Shown: in pieces, positions 34,201 to 44,166 of the stretch
Layout: the number at the start of each line of letters is the position of its first letter
Numbering within the stretch: the stretch's first letter is position 1
Assembly: GCA_008330645.1 (NCBI GenBank)
Contig: VLTN01000019.1
Coordinates: forward strand, 186,001 to 250,000
DNA from: Cafeteria roenbergensis
Taxonomy: Eukaryota; Sar; Bigyra; Bicosoecida; Cafeteriaceae
Length of the DNA stretch: 64,000 bases
Direction of reading: 5' to 3'
Position numbers and translations under genes: made by a program
Notes under the pieces: model-generated
The model's input: the letters and a program-made list of their open reading frames with translations, nothing else
Told to the model about the DNA's origin: nothing
Databases searched by the model: none

Positions 34201-35402
34201 ACATGAGCGTGGTGCGGCAGGCCCAGGACGAGAAGCTGGCGGCCGCCCAGCAGGCGAGGCGGGACCACGAGAAGAGCAACGCCGACAGGCTCAAGGACTG
34301 GCGGGAAACGCAGGGCCAAATGGAGGGCGACCTCGAGGAGGAGGTGGAGGAGATGAAGCGCACCTACCAGACAAAGCACGAGTTCGAAAAGACGACCATC
34401 CTGCGGTACCGGTCCGAGAACGGCGTCCTCACCAAGAAGTTCGAGGCGCTCAAGCAGGAGATCGAGGAGCAGGAGGAGGAGATCCGCGCGCTCAAGGACG
34501 CCCACGGCAAGCGCGAGAAGCTCGTGGCGGACCTGCGGCTGCAGATCAAGGCCCGCGTGGCGGCCATCTCGGAGAAGGACGGCAAGATCGGGGACAAGGA
34601 GAAGCAGATCTACGAGCTCAAGAAGAAGAACCAGGAGCTCGAGAAGTACAAGTTCGTCCTGGACTACAAGATCAAAGAGCTCAAGCGCCAGATCGAGCCG
34701 CGCGAGACGGAGATCCAGGCGATGCGCAAGCAGATCAAGGAGGTGGACGCGGAGCTCGAGGCGTACCACAAGGTGAACGCCAAGATGGACGAGCAGATCG
34801 GCGAGCTGCGGGCAGAGCTTGATGCCCTGCAGGCAGCCATTTCGCGGGGGCGCGGCACGGTGCGGTCCCGCAAGAGCCAGGCAGAGGCGCTCCAGTCCGA
34901 CCTCGAGGAGCTCTCCTCCCTCATCCTGGACCCGCCCAAGCTTCGGGCCGGCATCCTCGCCGTGCACGCCCGCCACGTCCCCAAGGACCTGGTCGTGGCG
35001 CGCGCAGACGGCGTCGTGGTCTCCGAGTACGCCAAGCAGGAGCAGTACCTGGCGGAGAATCTCAAGACGCTCTCGGCCAAGCTCGCCCGCACCACGGCGG
35101 TCAACGCCTCGGAGATGGAGCGCACCGTGCGGCGGAACCTGGCCCTCATCGCGGACGTCAAGGAGCTTCGCACCCGCATCGCGTCCCTCAGGGAAGACCG
35201 CTCGCGCGTGGGCAGCGTGCCGGCAGCGGCGGCCGCAGCGGCGGCGGAGCCCGCGTCTGCGCGCGCGCGGCGAGGGCCCGGGGCCGCGCAGGTGGACGCC
35301 TGGCGCAGAGCCAAGGAGGAGGTGCGCAAACAGATCGGGCTCATCGAGCGGGCCCTCGGCGCCGCCAACCCGGCATCGCGGGTTGCGGCCGGGGCCACCT
35401 GA
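31275..35402 (+). CDS. CFAP57: CFAP57 (WDR65): ciliary WD-repeat and coiled-coil protein
   Basis: Exons 31275-31297, 31429-31611 and 31988-35402; introns of 131 and 376 nt. Splicing gives an N-terminus reading MAAILSYRHVFGVKANVKDG, which fits the family start with its H-[VI]-F-G block, then VVYSAGHHVVKYNI. The product is 1,206 residues. About residues 20-660 form WD-type repeats (for example CLRLWNYV, GAVYRWSWR). From about 670 a nearly unbroken coiled coil rich in Glu, Lys and Gln runs to about 1,150. CFAP57/FAP57 is an axonemal protein needed to attach a subset of inner dynein arms, so this gene argues for motile flagella. The long exon alone would start at a non-conserved position, so the spliced start is preferred. 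It converges on the glycosyltransferase downstream. Confidence 0.88.
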
Positions 35403-35722
35403 AGCCACGCGAGCGCGGCCGCGACTGCTTTCCCGCGCCGCTTGCCCGTCGTCGCGCGCGCTTCCGCGCGGGTGCGTGAGTGCTTTCCCTGCTCGTTCGC
35501 GATGCGTGTGGCTGCTCGAATGCATGGTCTTGTGGCGCGACGCTGCGCCTTGCGCGAACGCTTGAGCTTGCGCCTCGCACGCACTGCGGCGTCACTTCGT
35601 CGCTCGCAAGCCTCCAGCGCGAGCCAGCCGCCCAGCCCGGCACATGCCGTCGTTCAGCGCGACACCAGCCCCGACTTGGCTGGCAACATTCCCGAGCGCG
35701 GCGGGGCGGGGGTGGCCCCTGC
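35403..35722. other. Convergent 3' spacer
   Basis: A GC-rich region between the CFAP57 and glycosyltransferase stop codons. Open frames crossing it are shadows. No RNA gene or repeat seen. Confidence 0.5.
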
Positions 35723-37687
35723 TCAGCGCCGCTTGCTCTGCCCTCGGGCGCGCTTGCGGGGTTGCTTGGCGCGGGGCTGCGCCGGATCAGGCTTGCTTTC
35801 GACTGCACCGGGGACGCCAGCCTCTTCAGCTGCCCCCGGCGCCCCAGCACCAGCCGAAGCTGGCTCACCCGGCGGAGAGTCGGCTCCGGAGCCATCACCG
35901 CTCTCGGCCGAGTCGGGGCCCTCGCCGGCGTCTTCCGCCAGCGACTCGGGCTCCTGCCCCTGTGCCTCCGCCTGCTCAGCCTGCTCAGCCGGCTCCTCGC
36001 CCTCTGCTGTGGCGCAGGCTGCGCCGTCGGCGTCCACTGCGCCGTCGGCGTCCACTGCGCCGTCGGCGTCCACTGCGCCGTCGGCAGCGACGCCGCTGTT
36101 GCTGAGGCCGGGAGACGATTCCCTGTCGTGCGGAGGAGTGCCGTCGCCGTCACAGGCGGCGCCCCGGGGCGTGCTCTGCGAGGAGCCCTCGTCACCGGAC
36201 CCAGGTGCTGGGTGGCTGCCGCCGCCGGCCTCGGTCTGCGCTGCGCGTGCCGGAGCAGGGACGGGCGCTCGCAGCGACGAGGGGAACCGAGCGGGGCCGA
36301 GCGGGGAGGCGCCCGAAGCGCTGGGGGACCCTGCTGCTGGCGCTGGCGACGGCGCGGTGAGAGCTGCAGGGAACCTCATTGGGCCAACTGGCGAGCTCTG
36401 CCGGGAGCCCCTGGAGGTAGAGCCGGGCTGGAGGCGCAAGGGCGTGGGCCTGGAGGCGGGGGCAGCGCTGCCAGCCTCAGCAGGGGAGGCCGGGACGCCC
36501 GGCTGCGACGGGGGGGCTCTCGCATCCCCTGGCGGTGCTGAGGCTGCGGCTTCGGCGGCGACTGGGGCCTCGACCCCGTAGTAGAGCTTGTAAATTTGGC
36601 GGTCCGTGAAGCCGAGGGCTGTGTAGGCGAAGACGAACCACTGGTTCGAGAGGGTGGTTGCCGGCACCCCCAGGGCCTCCCAGCGGCGGCCGGAGCACAG
36701 CGCCACTTGGGGCAGCACGGCAATGCGACGGCCCTCGGCGACGGCCTGTGTCCGCGCCCGGCGGACAAACTCAAAGTCCTCCATCATCACGAGGCTGGGC
36801 ATCGGGCCAAGCTGGGCCCAGCGCTGGCGCAGCAGGAAGATGCCCTGGTCGCCATACGGAAGCTGCAGCCTGCCGGAGCGAAAGTTGGCGAACCACTCGA
36901 CCGTGCCCATTCCGGTCGGGCTGCCGCCCCAGCGGTTGTCGGGCTTGAACGACGAACGGTCCACGCCAAACGAAAACGCGCCGATTACCACGGTCGGGTC
37001 GCGGAGGCAGTCGCGGATGAGCTTGTCCCAGCCGAGCGGCACCTTGGTGTCAGCGTGCAAAAAGAAAATGATGTCGCCGCGAGCCTCGGCGGCGCCCTCG
37101 TTGTGAGCCTGTGCGCGGCCGGCGGACGTAGTAACAACGCGCTTCGTGCACCGCGTGCCCGCGCGCTTGGCTTCCGCTGCAGTCCCGTCCGGGCTGCCGG
37201 CGTCGGCGACAATGAGCTCCACCGAATCTCGCTCCTGCAAGGCATCGGCCAAGCGCGGAAACAAGCGCAGGTGGAGGAGGAGCACCCCGGCAGCAGGCCA
37301 CCCAAGGCCGGTGCGGCTGCTTCGCCGAGGGCGGCGGGGGCGCAGGCGCTGTGGTCAGGGGGGAGGAGCCAGTCGCGTGCCCATGGGACAAGGCTCGCAG
37401 GCGATTGCGGACCGGGCAGCAGCTACGCTTGTGCTCACCACGGCAGTGTCGTCCAGGCGCTTCAGAACCTGCCGGATCGTCGCCTTTTCGTTGTAACAGG
37501 GGATCACCACGGACACCACGGCCTTGCGCACGGCCGGGAACGGAAAGTGCCGGGCGAACGACTTGGGAGTGTTTCGCTGAAGCGCCAACCACGCAGGCCA
37601 CGAGAGGCAGAGGCCGAGGATGCAGGCGAACCAAGTCGTCGCCAGCTCCAGGACCCACATCCCTGCTCGGCGCGCTGCGGCAAGCAT
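35723..37687 (-). CDS. Membrane-anchored family 2 glycosyltransferase with disordered tail
   Basis: Two exons, 37687-37439 and 37234-35723, with a 204-nt GTGAGC...CAG intron in phase 0; 586 residues. Exon 1 gives a short N-terminus, a hydrophobic signal anchor (about residues 10-35) and the first GT-A strand VVSVVIPCYNEKATI. Exon 2 continues with VELIVADAGSPDGT (nucleotide-binding strand), FLHADTKVPLGW (the HAD equivalent of the metal-binding DxD), GDQGIFLLRQRW and a MEDFEF acidic motif. This set fits the GT2 branch typified by TIGR04283-like enzymes. The catalytic domain ends near residue 330. The remaining 250 residues are Pro/Ala/Ser/Glu-rich, include DADGAV repeats, and end in a basic RKRARGQSKRR-type tail. 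Donor and acceptor sugars cannot be predicted. It is divergent from the SPATA4-type gene. Confidence 0.82.
36023..36086 (+). repeat. 18-bp tandem repeat in the glycosyltransferase tail
   Basis: Three full copies of an 18-bp unit (36023-36076) plus a partial fourth; on the coding (minus) strand it encodes repeated DADGAV. The unit length keeps the frame. Confidence 0.85.
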
Positions 37688-38226
37688 GGCTGCCGGGCGA
37701 GTGGCGGCGGCGCTCAGCCGTCGTCGCGATGGGTCGGAGCTCTGCTGCCTGCCGCGGGGTCGCGCTCCGGTCACCCATGGCTCACAGCATCGAGGGCTGT
37801 GTATTGCCGCCGACACGCAGCCGCACGCGCGCCCGTGTACGCGCGCCCGCGCACGCACAACGGCCGGCGGAAGCGCCTGCCAACCACACCGGGCTCCGGC
37901 TCGGTTGCAGGCGCGGCACTCGCAAGCCAGCACGCCACGTCGGCCACCCGCAGCGCAGCCTCAGCAACAGGCGAAGCCTAGGGGTCGGGCCGTCGACGAA
38001 CTGGCTCCCCTCGTCGGGCGGTGGCGCGGGACCGGGCACATGAGCCTCTCCCGTCGCCCTGCGCTTGCGCCGAATTTCGCGGCGGCTGAACGGCAACTGC
38101 CGACGCGAGGGCGGCGGCTCTGCTGGCGGGGCCAAACGGGCAGCAGCCACGAGCTCGCGCACGCCTGCGCCTCGGCCGGAGAGCCAGGGCGGGAGCCAAG
38201 CGCGCCAACAGCCCGCGGGCCAGAAG
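37688..38226. promoter_or_regulatory. Divergent promoter interval, glycosyltransferase/SPATA4-type gene
   Basis: 539 bases between divergent start codons, the longest divergent interval in the window. It contains GCGCCGAA at 38067-38074. Open frames run through it in both directions up to non-ATG starts (for example TTG at 38065), which I did not use. No RNA gene seen. Confidence 0.45.
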
Positions 38227-41200
38227 ATGGCGGCTCCTGCTGGCGGCCCGGCGACGCAAGCCAACCGGTCGCTGCACAGAGACGTGCTCAAGTGGGTCCA
38301 GAGCCTCGACCTTGCGCTCCCGGTCAAGAATCCGCGCCGGGACTTTGCCAACGGCGTGCTCGTTGCCCAGATATACTCGCGAACGTATGAGGCGGACATC
38401 TCCATGCACGGGTTCCAGAACGGCAACTCCCTCAAGGTCAAGCGCGACAATTGGTCCCAGCTCAAGAGGTGCGTTGGCCGCTCCCCCACGGCATGCGTCG
38501 CGCACGCCACCGGCAGCGCAGTGGCCTGGCGGGGTCCTTCACGCAGCACTGCGCGTGGGGCCGCTTGGGGGGTGGCCCGCCGCTCCCGGCCTGCAGGCCG
38601 CGGCTGTCAGGCTTGGCAGCGGGGTGTTGCCTCCCGTTTCGCACCGCGGGCGCGCACAGCCCGGCCTGCTTGCGACGACTCTGGCCCCGGTACCACGTGG
38701 ACCCGCGACGCTGCGCGCCGCAGGTTCTTCCGCAAGCGCGGCATCTGCCCCGGGGGCAAGCCCGTGACGGACGCCGAGGTTGAGAACATCATTCACGCGC
38801 GCGCAGGCGCCGCCGTCAGCTTTGTGCACCGCACCTACAGCCTGCTGACCGGCAAGCAAGTGCGCGCGCCCCGGGCCGGGTCCACGGGCCCCGCCGTGAC
38901 CGTGCCGGCGTACGCCCAGCCCACGGCAGCCCGCGTTGTGTACGAGCGCAGCCGAGACCCCGAGGTGGAGCTGCGCACCGACGAGGGGGAGCGGGCCGGC
39001 GTGATGGCCGCGGCGCTCTCGGGGCACAAGCAGTCCCTGCAGCGGCAGCGGGAGGAGCAGCCGGAGCGGTTCGTGCCCACCTCCGTGCGGGCCGAGCGAG
39101 CGGCGAGGGCGCTGGAGGCGCAGCGGCAGCCGCACGCGGTCGCCGAGGAGGCGGGGCCGGTGCGGGCGGTGACCGTGCGCCAGGTGCGCGTGAGGCGCCT
39201 CGGCGACGCCGAGGGGGGCGCGGCTGGGGCGGCTGGCGGGGGCGCGGGGGGCTCGGCCGGCGGCGCCAGCGCGGCCAGGATTCGGGCGGAGCGGGAGCTG
39301 AGAGCCGACGCGCTGAGGGAGCCCAGCACCGGCACCTTGGGGTCTGACTCGGCCATGATGGGCGGGGGATCGCTGCTGGAGGCGGCGTCGATGATGGGCG
39401 GGGCAGCTGACGAGCGGGCCGCGGCCGCCTCCGGCAGGGGCTCCGGGGCCGGGCGTGGCCACTCCGGCTCTGCCGGCGACGCCGGCTCTGCCAGCGGGTC
39501 ACGGGCGCTTGACATTATGAGTGGCGCCATCGCCCGCTCGCTGGCAGGGTCCGGGTTCGAGGGGAAGCTGGACGCAGGGAGGCCGGCTGCCTTCGCGCTG
39601 GTGGACGTGCTGACGTCAGACTCCTCGTTCCCGGACGAGGTGGCAGCCGCTGCCATCGCGGCGGTGGCGGCCGAGACCCCCGCCCTCGCCGACGCTTGCC
39701 TGGACTCGCCGCGCGGGTTCCTGCACGTGGTGTCGCTGCTGCAGCCGCTGCTGGCTGGCATTGTGGAGGCCACGGAGACGTTCGTGTCCGTTGCGCGCGC
39801 CTACGAGGAGCTCGGCCTCGCCATGGCGGAGCGGGACCGGGCGCTGGCCTTCCAGCTGCTCAAGGACCTGGCCGTGCCCGCCCTCGTCATGCTGGTGAAG
39901 CACCGCCCCGCGAAGCGTCTGCACATTCTCCGCGTCATGTACAGCTTCACCGGCGCCGTCGTGAGGCACCGCCGCGCCGTCATCACGACCCTCCACGAGC
40001 AGCTCGCCGACCTCGGGTCCTTCCTCTCCTGCCTGAGCCTGCTCATCTACATCGAGCACGACCTGCACTCCCTGCTGGAACTCTACCTCTACTACGCCAG
40101 AGTTGGAATCGCAGTTCCCAGCCCCCACCTGCGCGCGGCCGCGGTCGCGATGCTGGGGGTCGTGGCCAGCGAGTACCCCGCGGCCGTGGCACCCTTCCTG
40201 CCCAAGCTCGAAGGCCTCCTCTCTGACTCGTGGTGGGAGCTCCGCGCCCAGCTGGCGGTGCTGGCCTCCGCGTTCCTTGCCGTGCTCGACAGCGTCGAGG
40301 TGGCTGCCGACGCCGACGGCCAGGGCGACGAGGGCGCGGCCCCCCCCAGCGGCGCCGCGCAGCTGGACGACTGGCTCTCCGGCCTGCTCTCGGGCGCCCA
40401 CGGCGTTGCTCTGCCCCTGCCGCAGCAGGCCGCGAACGAGTCGCGCCAATCCGCCCTTCGCATCTTGGACGCGACGCTCCGCCCCGGCGTCAGCCGCGGG
40501 CTCGCCCTCCGCGTGGCAGTCGCCTACAGCGCCAAGGCCCTGGCGGTCGAGCCAGCCATCGCGCCCCGCTTCCTCGAGTGCCTGTGCTCCCTGGACGTCA
40601 ACGTGGCGGCCCGCCTGCTGGACCTCGACCCGCACGGCCGGCCCGACGAGCTGCCCGTCACGGGCCACAGCGGCGGGCGGTACATCCAGCCGTCGGTCCC
40701 TGACGAGTGGCCGGCAGGCCTCATGGCGGAGACGGCTGTGCTCCGGTTTGAGCCCGAGGCCCCAGGGGCACTCTCCCCGCAGGCGCTGGCGGTCGTGATG
40801 GCACTCCTGCGCCCCGTGCGCGACGGCGGCGAGGAGCAGCCGCAGGGCGGGAAGGAGGACGAGGACGGAGAGGACGCCGACGCGGACGGGCCCCTGCGCA
40901 TCGGCCCGGGGCTGGAGGACCGCCTCTTTGTGCCCCTGCAGGAGCACGTCGCGGCGTCGCTGCAAGACCCCGCGACCTGCCGGTTCGGCCTGGACATCAT
41001 CAGCTTCGTCGCCCTGTACGGGGAGGCCGGGCCCGCGGCCATCACACACCCGAGCGTGGTGTCGGCCATTGCGGGGCTGCAGCAGCAGGAGGCTTCCCCC
41101 GCCCAGGAGCAGTGCCTCGGCACTCTGTCGCGCGTCCTGGGCGAGCTCGCGAAGCAGGGCCTGGCCGACGCGGTTCACGAGTGCATCAGCCTCGTTGCCG

Positions 41201-41262
41201 ACGCTGCAGGCGGCTTGCCGCCGGCCAGTCCTCTGCACCGGCTTGCCGAGCAGCTCCAGTGA
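38227..41262 (+). CDS. SPATA4-type CH-domain protein with large helical-repeat C-terminus
   Basis: Exons 38227-38468 and 38724-41262; 926 residues. The ATG at 38227 (AAGATGG) precedes LHRDVLKWVQSLDL; the frame upstream has only a TTG. Residues about 18-115 form the calponin-homology-like domain of SPATA4 (DFANGVLVAQI, NGNSLKVKRDNWSQLKRFF, ending in FVHRTYSLLTGK). The domain is interrupted by a 255-nt GTGCGT...CAG intron that must be spliced to join KR to FFRK. The intron is a multiple of three without stops, so retention would leave an open frame. After a Gly/Ala-rich linker, residues about 410-920 are Leu/Ala-rich helices resembling HEAT/ARM repeats. Known SPATA4 proteins are short and sperm- or cilium-associated; the added solenoid is unusual. 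A ciliary or microtubule role is inferred from the CH domain and from CFAP57 nearby. Confidence 0.78.
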   Translation: MAAPAGGPATQANRSLHRDVLKWVQSLDLALPVKNPRRDFANGVLVAQIYSRTYEADISMHGFQNGNSLKVKRDNWSQLKRCVGRSPTACVAHATGSAVAWRGPSRSTARGAAWGVARRSRPAGRGCQAWQRGVASRFAPRARTARPACDDSGPGTTWTRDAARRRFFRKRGICPGGKPVTDAEVENIIHARAGAAVSFVHRTYSLLTGKQVRAPRAGSTGPAVTVPAYAQPTAARVVYERSRDPEVELRTDEGERAGVMAAALSGHKQSLQRQREEQPERFVPTSVRAERAARALEAQRQPHAVAEEAGPVRAVTVRQVRVRRLGDAEGGAAGAAGGGAGGSAGGASAARIRAERELRADALREPSTGTLGSDSAMMGGGSLLEAASMMGGAADERAAAASGRGSGAGRGHSGSAGDAGSASGSRALDIMSGAIARSLAGSGFEGKLDAGRPAAFALVDVLTSDSSFPDEVAAAAIAAVAAETPALADACLDSPRGFLHVVSLLQPLLAGIVEATETFVSVARAYEELGLAMAERDRALAFQLLKDLAVPALVMLVKHRPAKRLHILRVMYSFTGAVVRHRRAVITTLHEQLADLGSFLSCLSLLIYIEHDLHSLLELYLYYARVGIAVPSPHLRAAAVAMLGVVASEYPAAVAPFLPKLEGLLSDSWWELRAQLAVLASAFLAVLDSVEVAADADGQGDEGAAPPSGAAQLDDWLSGLLSGAHGVALPLPQQAANESRQSALRILDATLRPGVSRGLALRVAVAYSAKALAVEPAIAPRFLECLCSLDVNVAARLLDLDPHGRPDELPVTGHSGGRYIQPSVPDEWPAGLMAETAVLRFEPEAPGALSPQALAVVMALLRPVRDGGEEQPQGGKEDEDGEDADADGPLRIGPGLEDRLFVPLQEHVAASLQDPATCRFGLDIISFVALYGEAGPAAITHPSVVSAIAGLQQQEASPAQEQCLGTLSRVLGELAKQGLADAVHECISLVADAAGGLPPASPLHRLAEQLQ

Positions 41263-41749
41263 ATTGTACCCGGACGGAGGCTGCGCTTTGTGTGTGCCAG
41301 CGCTCGCAAAGCCCGTCGGTGCGGCCCGCTCGCGCCGCTCTCGTGCACACTGCGTTTGTGCTCGCGGGGCCACTGGCCCGTGTCCTCCGCTGCGCTGCAC
41401 CCGGCTGGGCCCCGCACTCGAGCTCGAAGCGCGCGCGTGCACGCAACAGAGAGCGGCGTTCCCGCAGGGGCCCGCCTCGTGTCCCAACGACTCGGCTCGT
41501 GCGGGGCTGTTGGGAGGTGAAAGGAGAGCACACGCGCGAAGAGCCCAGCCCCCTCTTCCCCCCTCCACCCTCCACCCTCCACCCACCCACACGCGCGGCG
41601 GCTGCTTGGCATTCCCCTCATCCCACGCGCAATTGCGCGGTGTACTCAGAGTGCGCCGGCGCCGCGCTCCAAGTGTGGTGACAATTGATTCTGGGACGGC
41701 AAGGGGCGGCAGCTGAAGCGGCACGCACGACAGCAGAGTTGCGCTTCGC
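41263..41749. other. Convergent 3' spacer with a pyrimidine-rich tract
   Basis: Between the SPATA4-type and NDUFV1 stop codons. A C/T-rich stretch with repeated CCACCCT lies at about 41550-41592. No gene or structured RNA that I can support. Confidence 0.5.
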
Positions 41750-43971
41750 TCACTGGCGCGCCTGCACCTCCTGGACCCACGCGTGGTTGGCGAACTCCTC
41801 TCCGGACCACGACTTCTGGAAGTACTGGTGCTTCTCGGACTCCCAGTCTCCCTTGCGGCGAATGCGGTCCTCGATCACGTGCTGGTAGTGGCGGATGAGG
41901 CCCTGGACGGGCCAGGCGGCGGCGTCACCGAGGGCGCAAATGGTGTGGCCTTCGATCTGGCGGCTGATCTCCTCGAGCATGGGGATCTCCTCCTCGTCGG
42001 CGTCGCCGACCTCCATGCGGTTGAGGATGGTCTCCATCCAGTGCGTGCCCTCGCGGCAAGGGGTGCACTGGCCGCAGGACTCGTGAGCGTAAAAGTGGCT
42101 CAGGCGGCGGATGGCGCCGATGACGTCCACAGACTTGTCAAAGACGGTGATGGCTGCCGTGCCCAGTCCCGACTTGACCTCGCGGAGAGCGTCAAAGTCG
42201 GTGAGAATGTCGTCACAGATGTTCTTGGGCAGGAGCGGCACGGACGAGCCGCCGGGGATGATGGCCTGGAGGTTGTCCCAGCCGCCGCGAACGCCGCCGG
42301 CGTGCTTCTCGATGAGCTCGCGCAGGGGGATGGACATCTCCTCCTCGACGGTGATGGGGTTGTTGACGTGGCCGGAGATGCAGAAGAGCTTGGTGCCGCG
42401 GTTGTTCTCGCGGCCCATGCCGGCGAACCACTCGGGGCCGCGGCGCAGAATGGTGGGAGCGACGGCAACGGTCTCCACGTTGGTCACCGTGGTCGGGCAC
42501 CCGTAGAGGCCCTTGTTCGCCGGGAAGGGGGGCTTGAGGCGGGGCTTGCCCTGCTTGCCCTCGAGGGACTCGAGGAGGCCGGTCTCCTCGCCGCAGATGT
42601 AGGCGCCGGCGCCGCGGTGCAGGTAGACGTCGAAGTCGTACCCGCTGCCGCACGCGTTGCGGCCCAGGAAGCCGGCTTGGTAGGCCTCGTCGATGGCCTC
42701 CTCGAGGATGTTGGCCTCGTTGAAGAACTCGCCGCGGATGTAGATGTACGCGGCGCGCGCGCGCATGGCAAAGCCGGCCACGAGGCAGCCCTCGACCAGC
42801 TTGTGCGGGTCCTTGCGCATGATCTCGCGGTCCTTGCAGGTGCCAGGCTCGCTCTCGTCGGCGTTGACAACGAGGAAGTTCGGGCGGCCGTCGGTCTTCT
42901 TGGGCATGAAGCTCCACTTGAGGCCCGAGGGGAAGCCTGCGCCGCCGCGGCCGCGGAGGCCGGACTTCTTCATGTCGTCGATGATGCCCTCCGGCCCGAG
43001 CCACAGCATGTCCTTGGTCCCGTCCCAGTCGCCCTGCAGCGGCACAGAGGGAGGCGGGTGGCGCCAGGCGCAAGGGGTCAAAGGCAGCGGGCAAGCTGGC
43101 GGGGGTGAGCGAGGCTCCCGTCGCGCGGCCCGCAGGCGGGCGCGAGGCGAGCACGGGCCGACAGTGGGCGCCCCCGGGCCGCAGAGGAGGCGTTCAGTAC
43201 AACGGGGCACCGCACCCCGCCCACTGGGCGGCGGCCGGCGCCCCTGGTGGGCTGCGGGCCGGGCGGCCGGGCGCGCTTGCGTCAGGCTCCGCGAGATGCC
43301 GGCGCTGCTCACCCGCTTCAGAGCGTCCTTGAGGCGCCAGTCGCCATCGCCGTACAGGTTCGTGAAGATGCGGTCCGCGTCCTGGAGGCCGCCAAAGGAG
43401 CCCTCAATCTGCGAGGAGGGAGAGAGCGCCGGGCAGCCGGGCAAAGACGAAGGAAACCTGGCTGCAATTTGCGCAGCGCTCCAGCCCGACCCCCGCAGGC
43501 TCCTCCTCGCCCGCCTGTCCTGCCGCCGCGCAAGCTGTGGGACGGCGGGGGCGCCGGCCACGCCCAGGGCCTCCGAGCGGGCGGCTCGAGGCCCAGCACG
43601 GGGCAGGCCCCCGGGGCTCGGCGCGCGGCTGAGCGCAGGGCTGCCCCGAGACCGGCGGGCCAGCGCGAGCGCAGGGCGGACCTCGTCCCCGGCGCGGCTT
43701 GCGCCCTCTCTCACCTTGGACGCGCGCCACTCAGCTGCTGCCGCCGAGGCGTGGAAGCCGCGGCTCCCAGTAGCGCGGGAAGCTGCGGGCAAGGGCGGCG
43801 GGCGAGAGCGCGGCGGGGCGTGGCGGGCTGGAGGGGGGCTGGCGCAGCGTCGAGCGGACCGGGTGCGAGCCCGGGCGCCCGCCCTGCTCGGGCCGCGAGA
43901 CCGCGTGGCGCGCCGGGCGTGCGCTCCTCACCGCTGCGAGCCAGTCGGCACGCTGCCGCAGTGACAGCCAT
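41750..43971 (-). CDS. NDUFV1: NADH dehydrogenase (ubiquinone) flavoprotein 1, mitochondrial complex I
   Basis: Four exons on the minus strand: 43971-43932, 43782-43715, 43408-43313 and 43033-41750; 495 residues, a normal family length. All introns have GTGAG donors and CAG acceptors. Exons 1-2 encode an Arg/Ala/Ser-rich mitochondrial presequence ([13 protein letters not shown], then SRGFHAS). Exon 3 carries [17 protein letters not shown]. Exon 4 holds the FMN/NADH site ([13 protein letters not shown], then [15 protein letters not shown]), [14 protein letters not shown], and the 4Fe-4S N3 ligands CGQCTPC with the later Cys in TICALGD. The protein is the NADH-oxidising subunit in the complex I matrix arm. 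All introns sit in the first 68 codons, leaving the catalytic core in one exon. It shares a 195-nt interval with the divergent LAMMER kinase. Confidence 0.95.
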
Positions 43972-44166
43972 GGCCCAGGATCCTCTCCCGAGTGGGCGGC
44001 GGCCGGGCGAGCCGTCCTCCTCTCGGATTCGTCGCTCGTTGGTTGCACGCGCTCTGCTGACCTAACGCCGGCCGCTCAAAGCTTGCGGGCCGGCACTCGG
44101 TTGCCCGCCAGCGACCCGGCAGCACGCCGCAGCGGGGCGGCAACGAAGCCCCAGTGACGCCGAACC
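43972..44166. promoter_or_regulatory. Bidirectional promoter interval, NDUFV1/LAMMER kinase
   Basis: 195 bases between divergent start codons. ACGCCGAA lies at 44157-44164, ending two bases before the kinase ATG. A slightly AT-richer patch (44025-44090) could hold the core promoter. Confidence 0.5.

Noticed and set aside
35442-36581. Plus frames antisense to the glycosyltransferase tail
   Set aside because: They mirror the low-complexity tail and its 18-bp repeat; the minus strand has the conserved GT2 domain.
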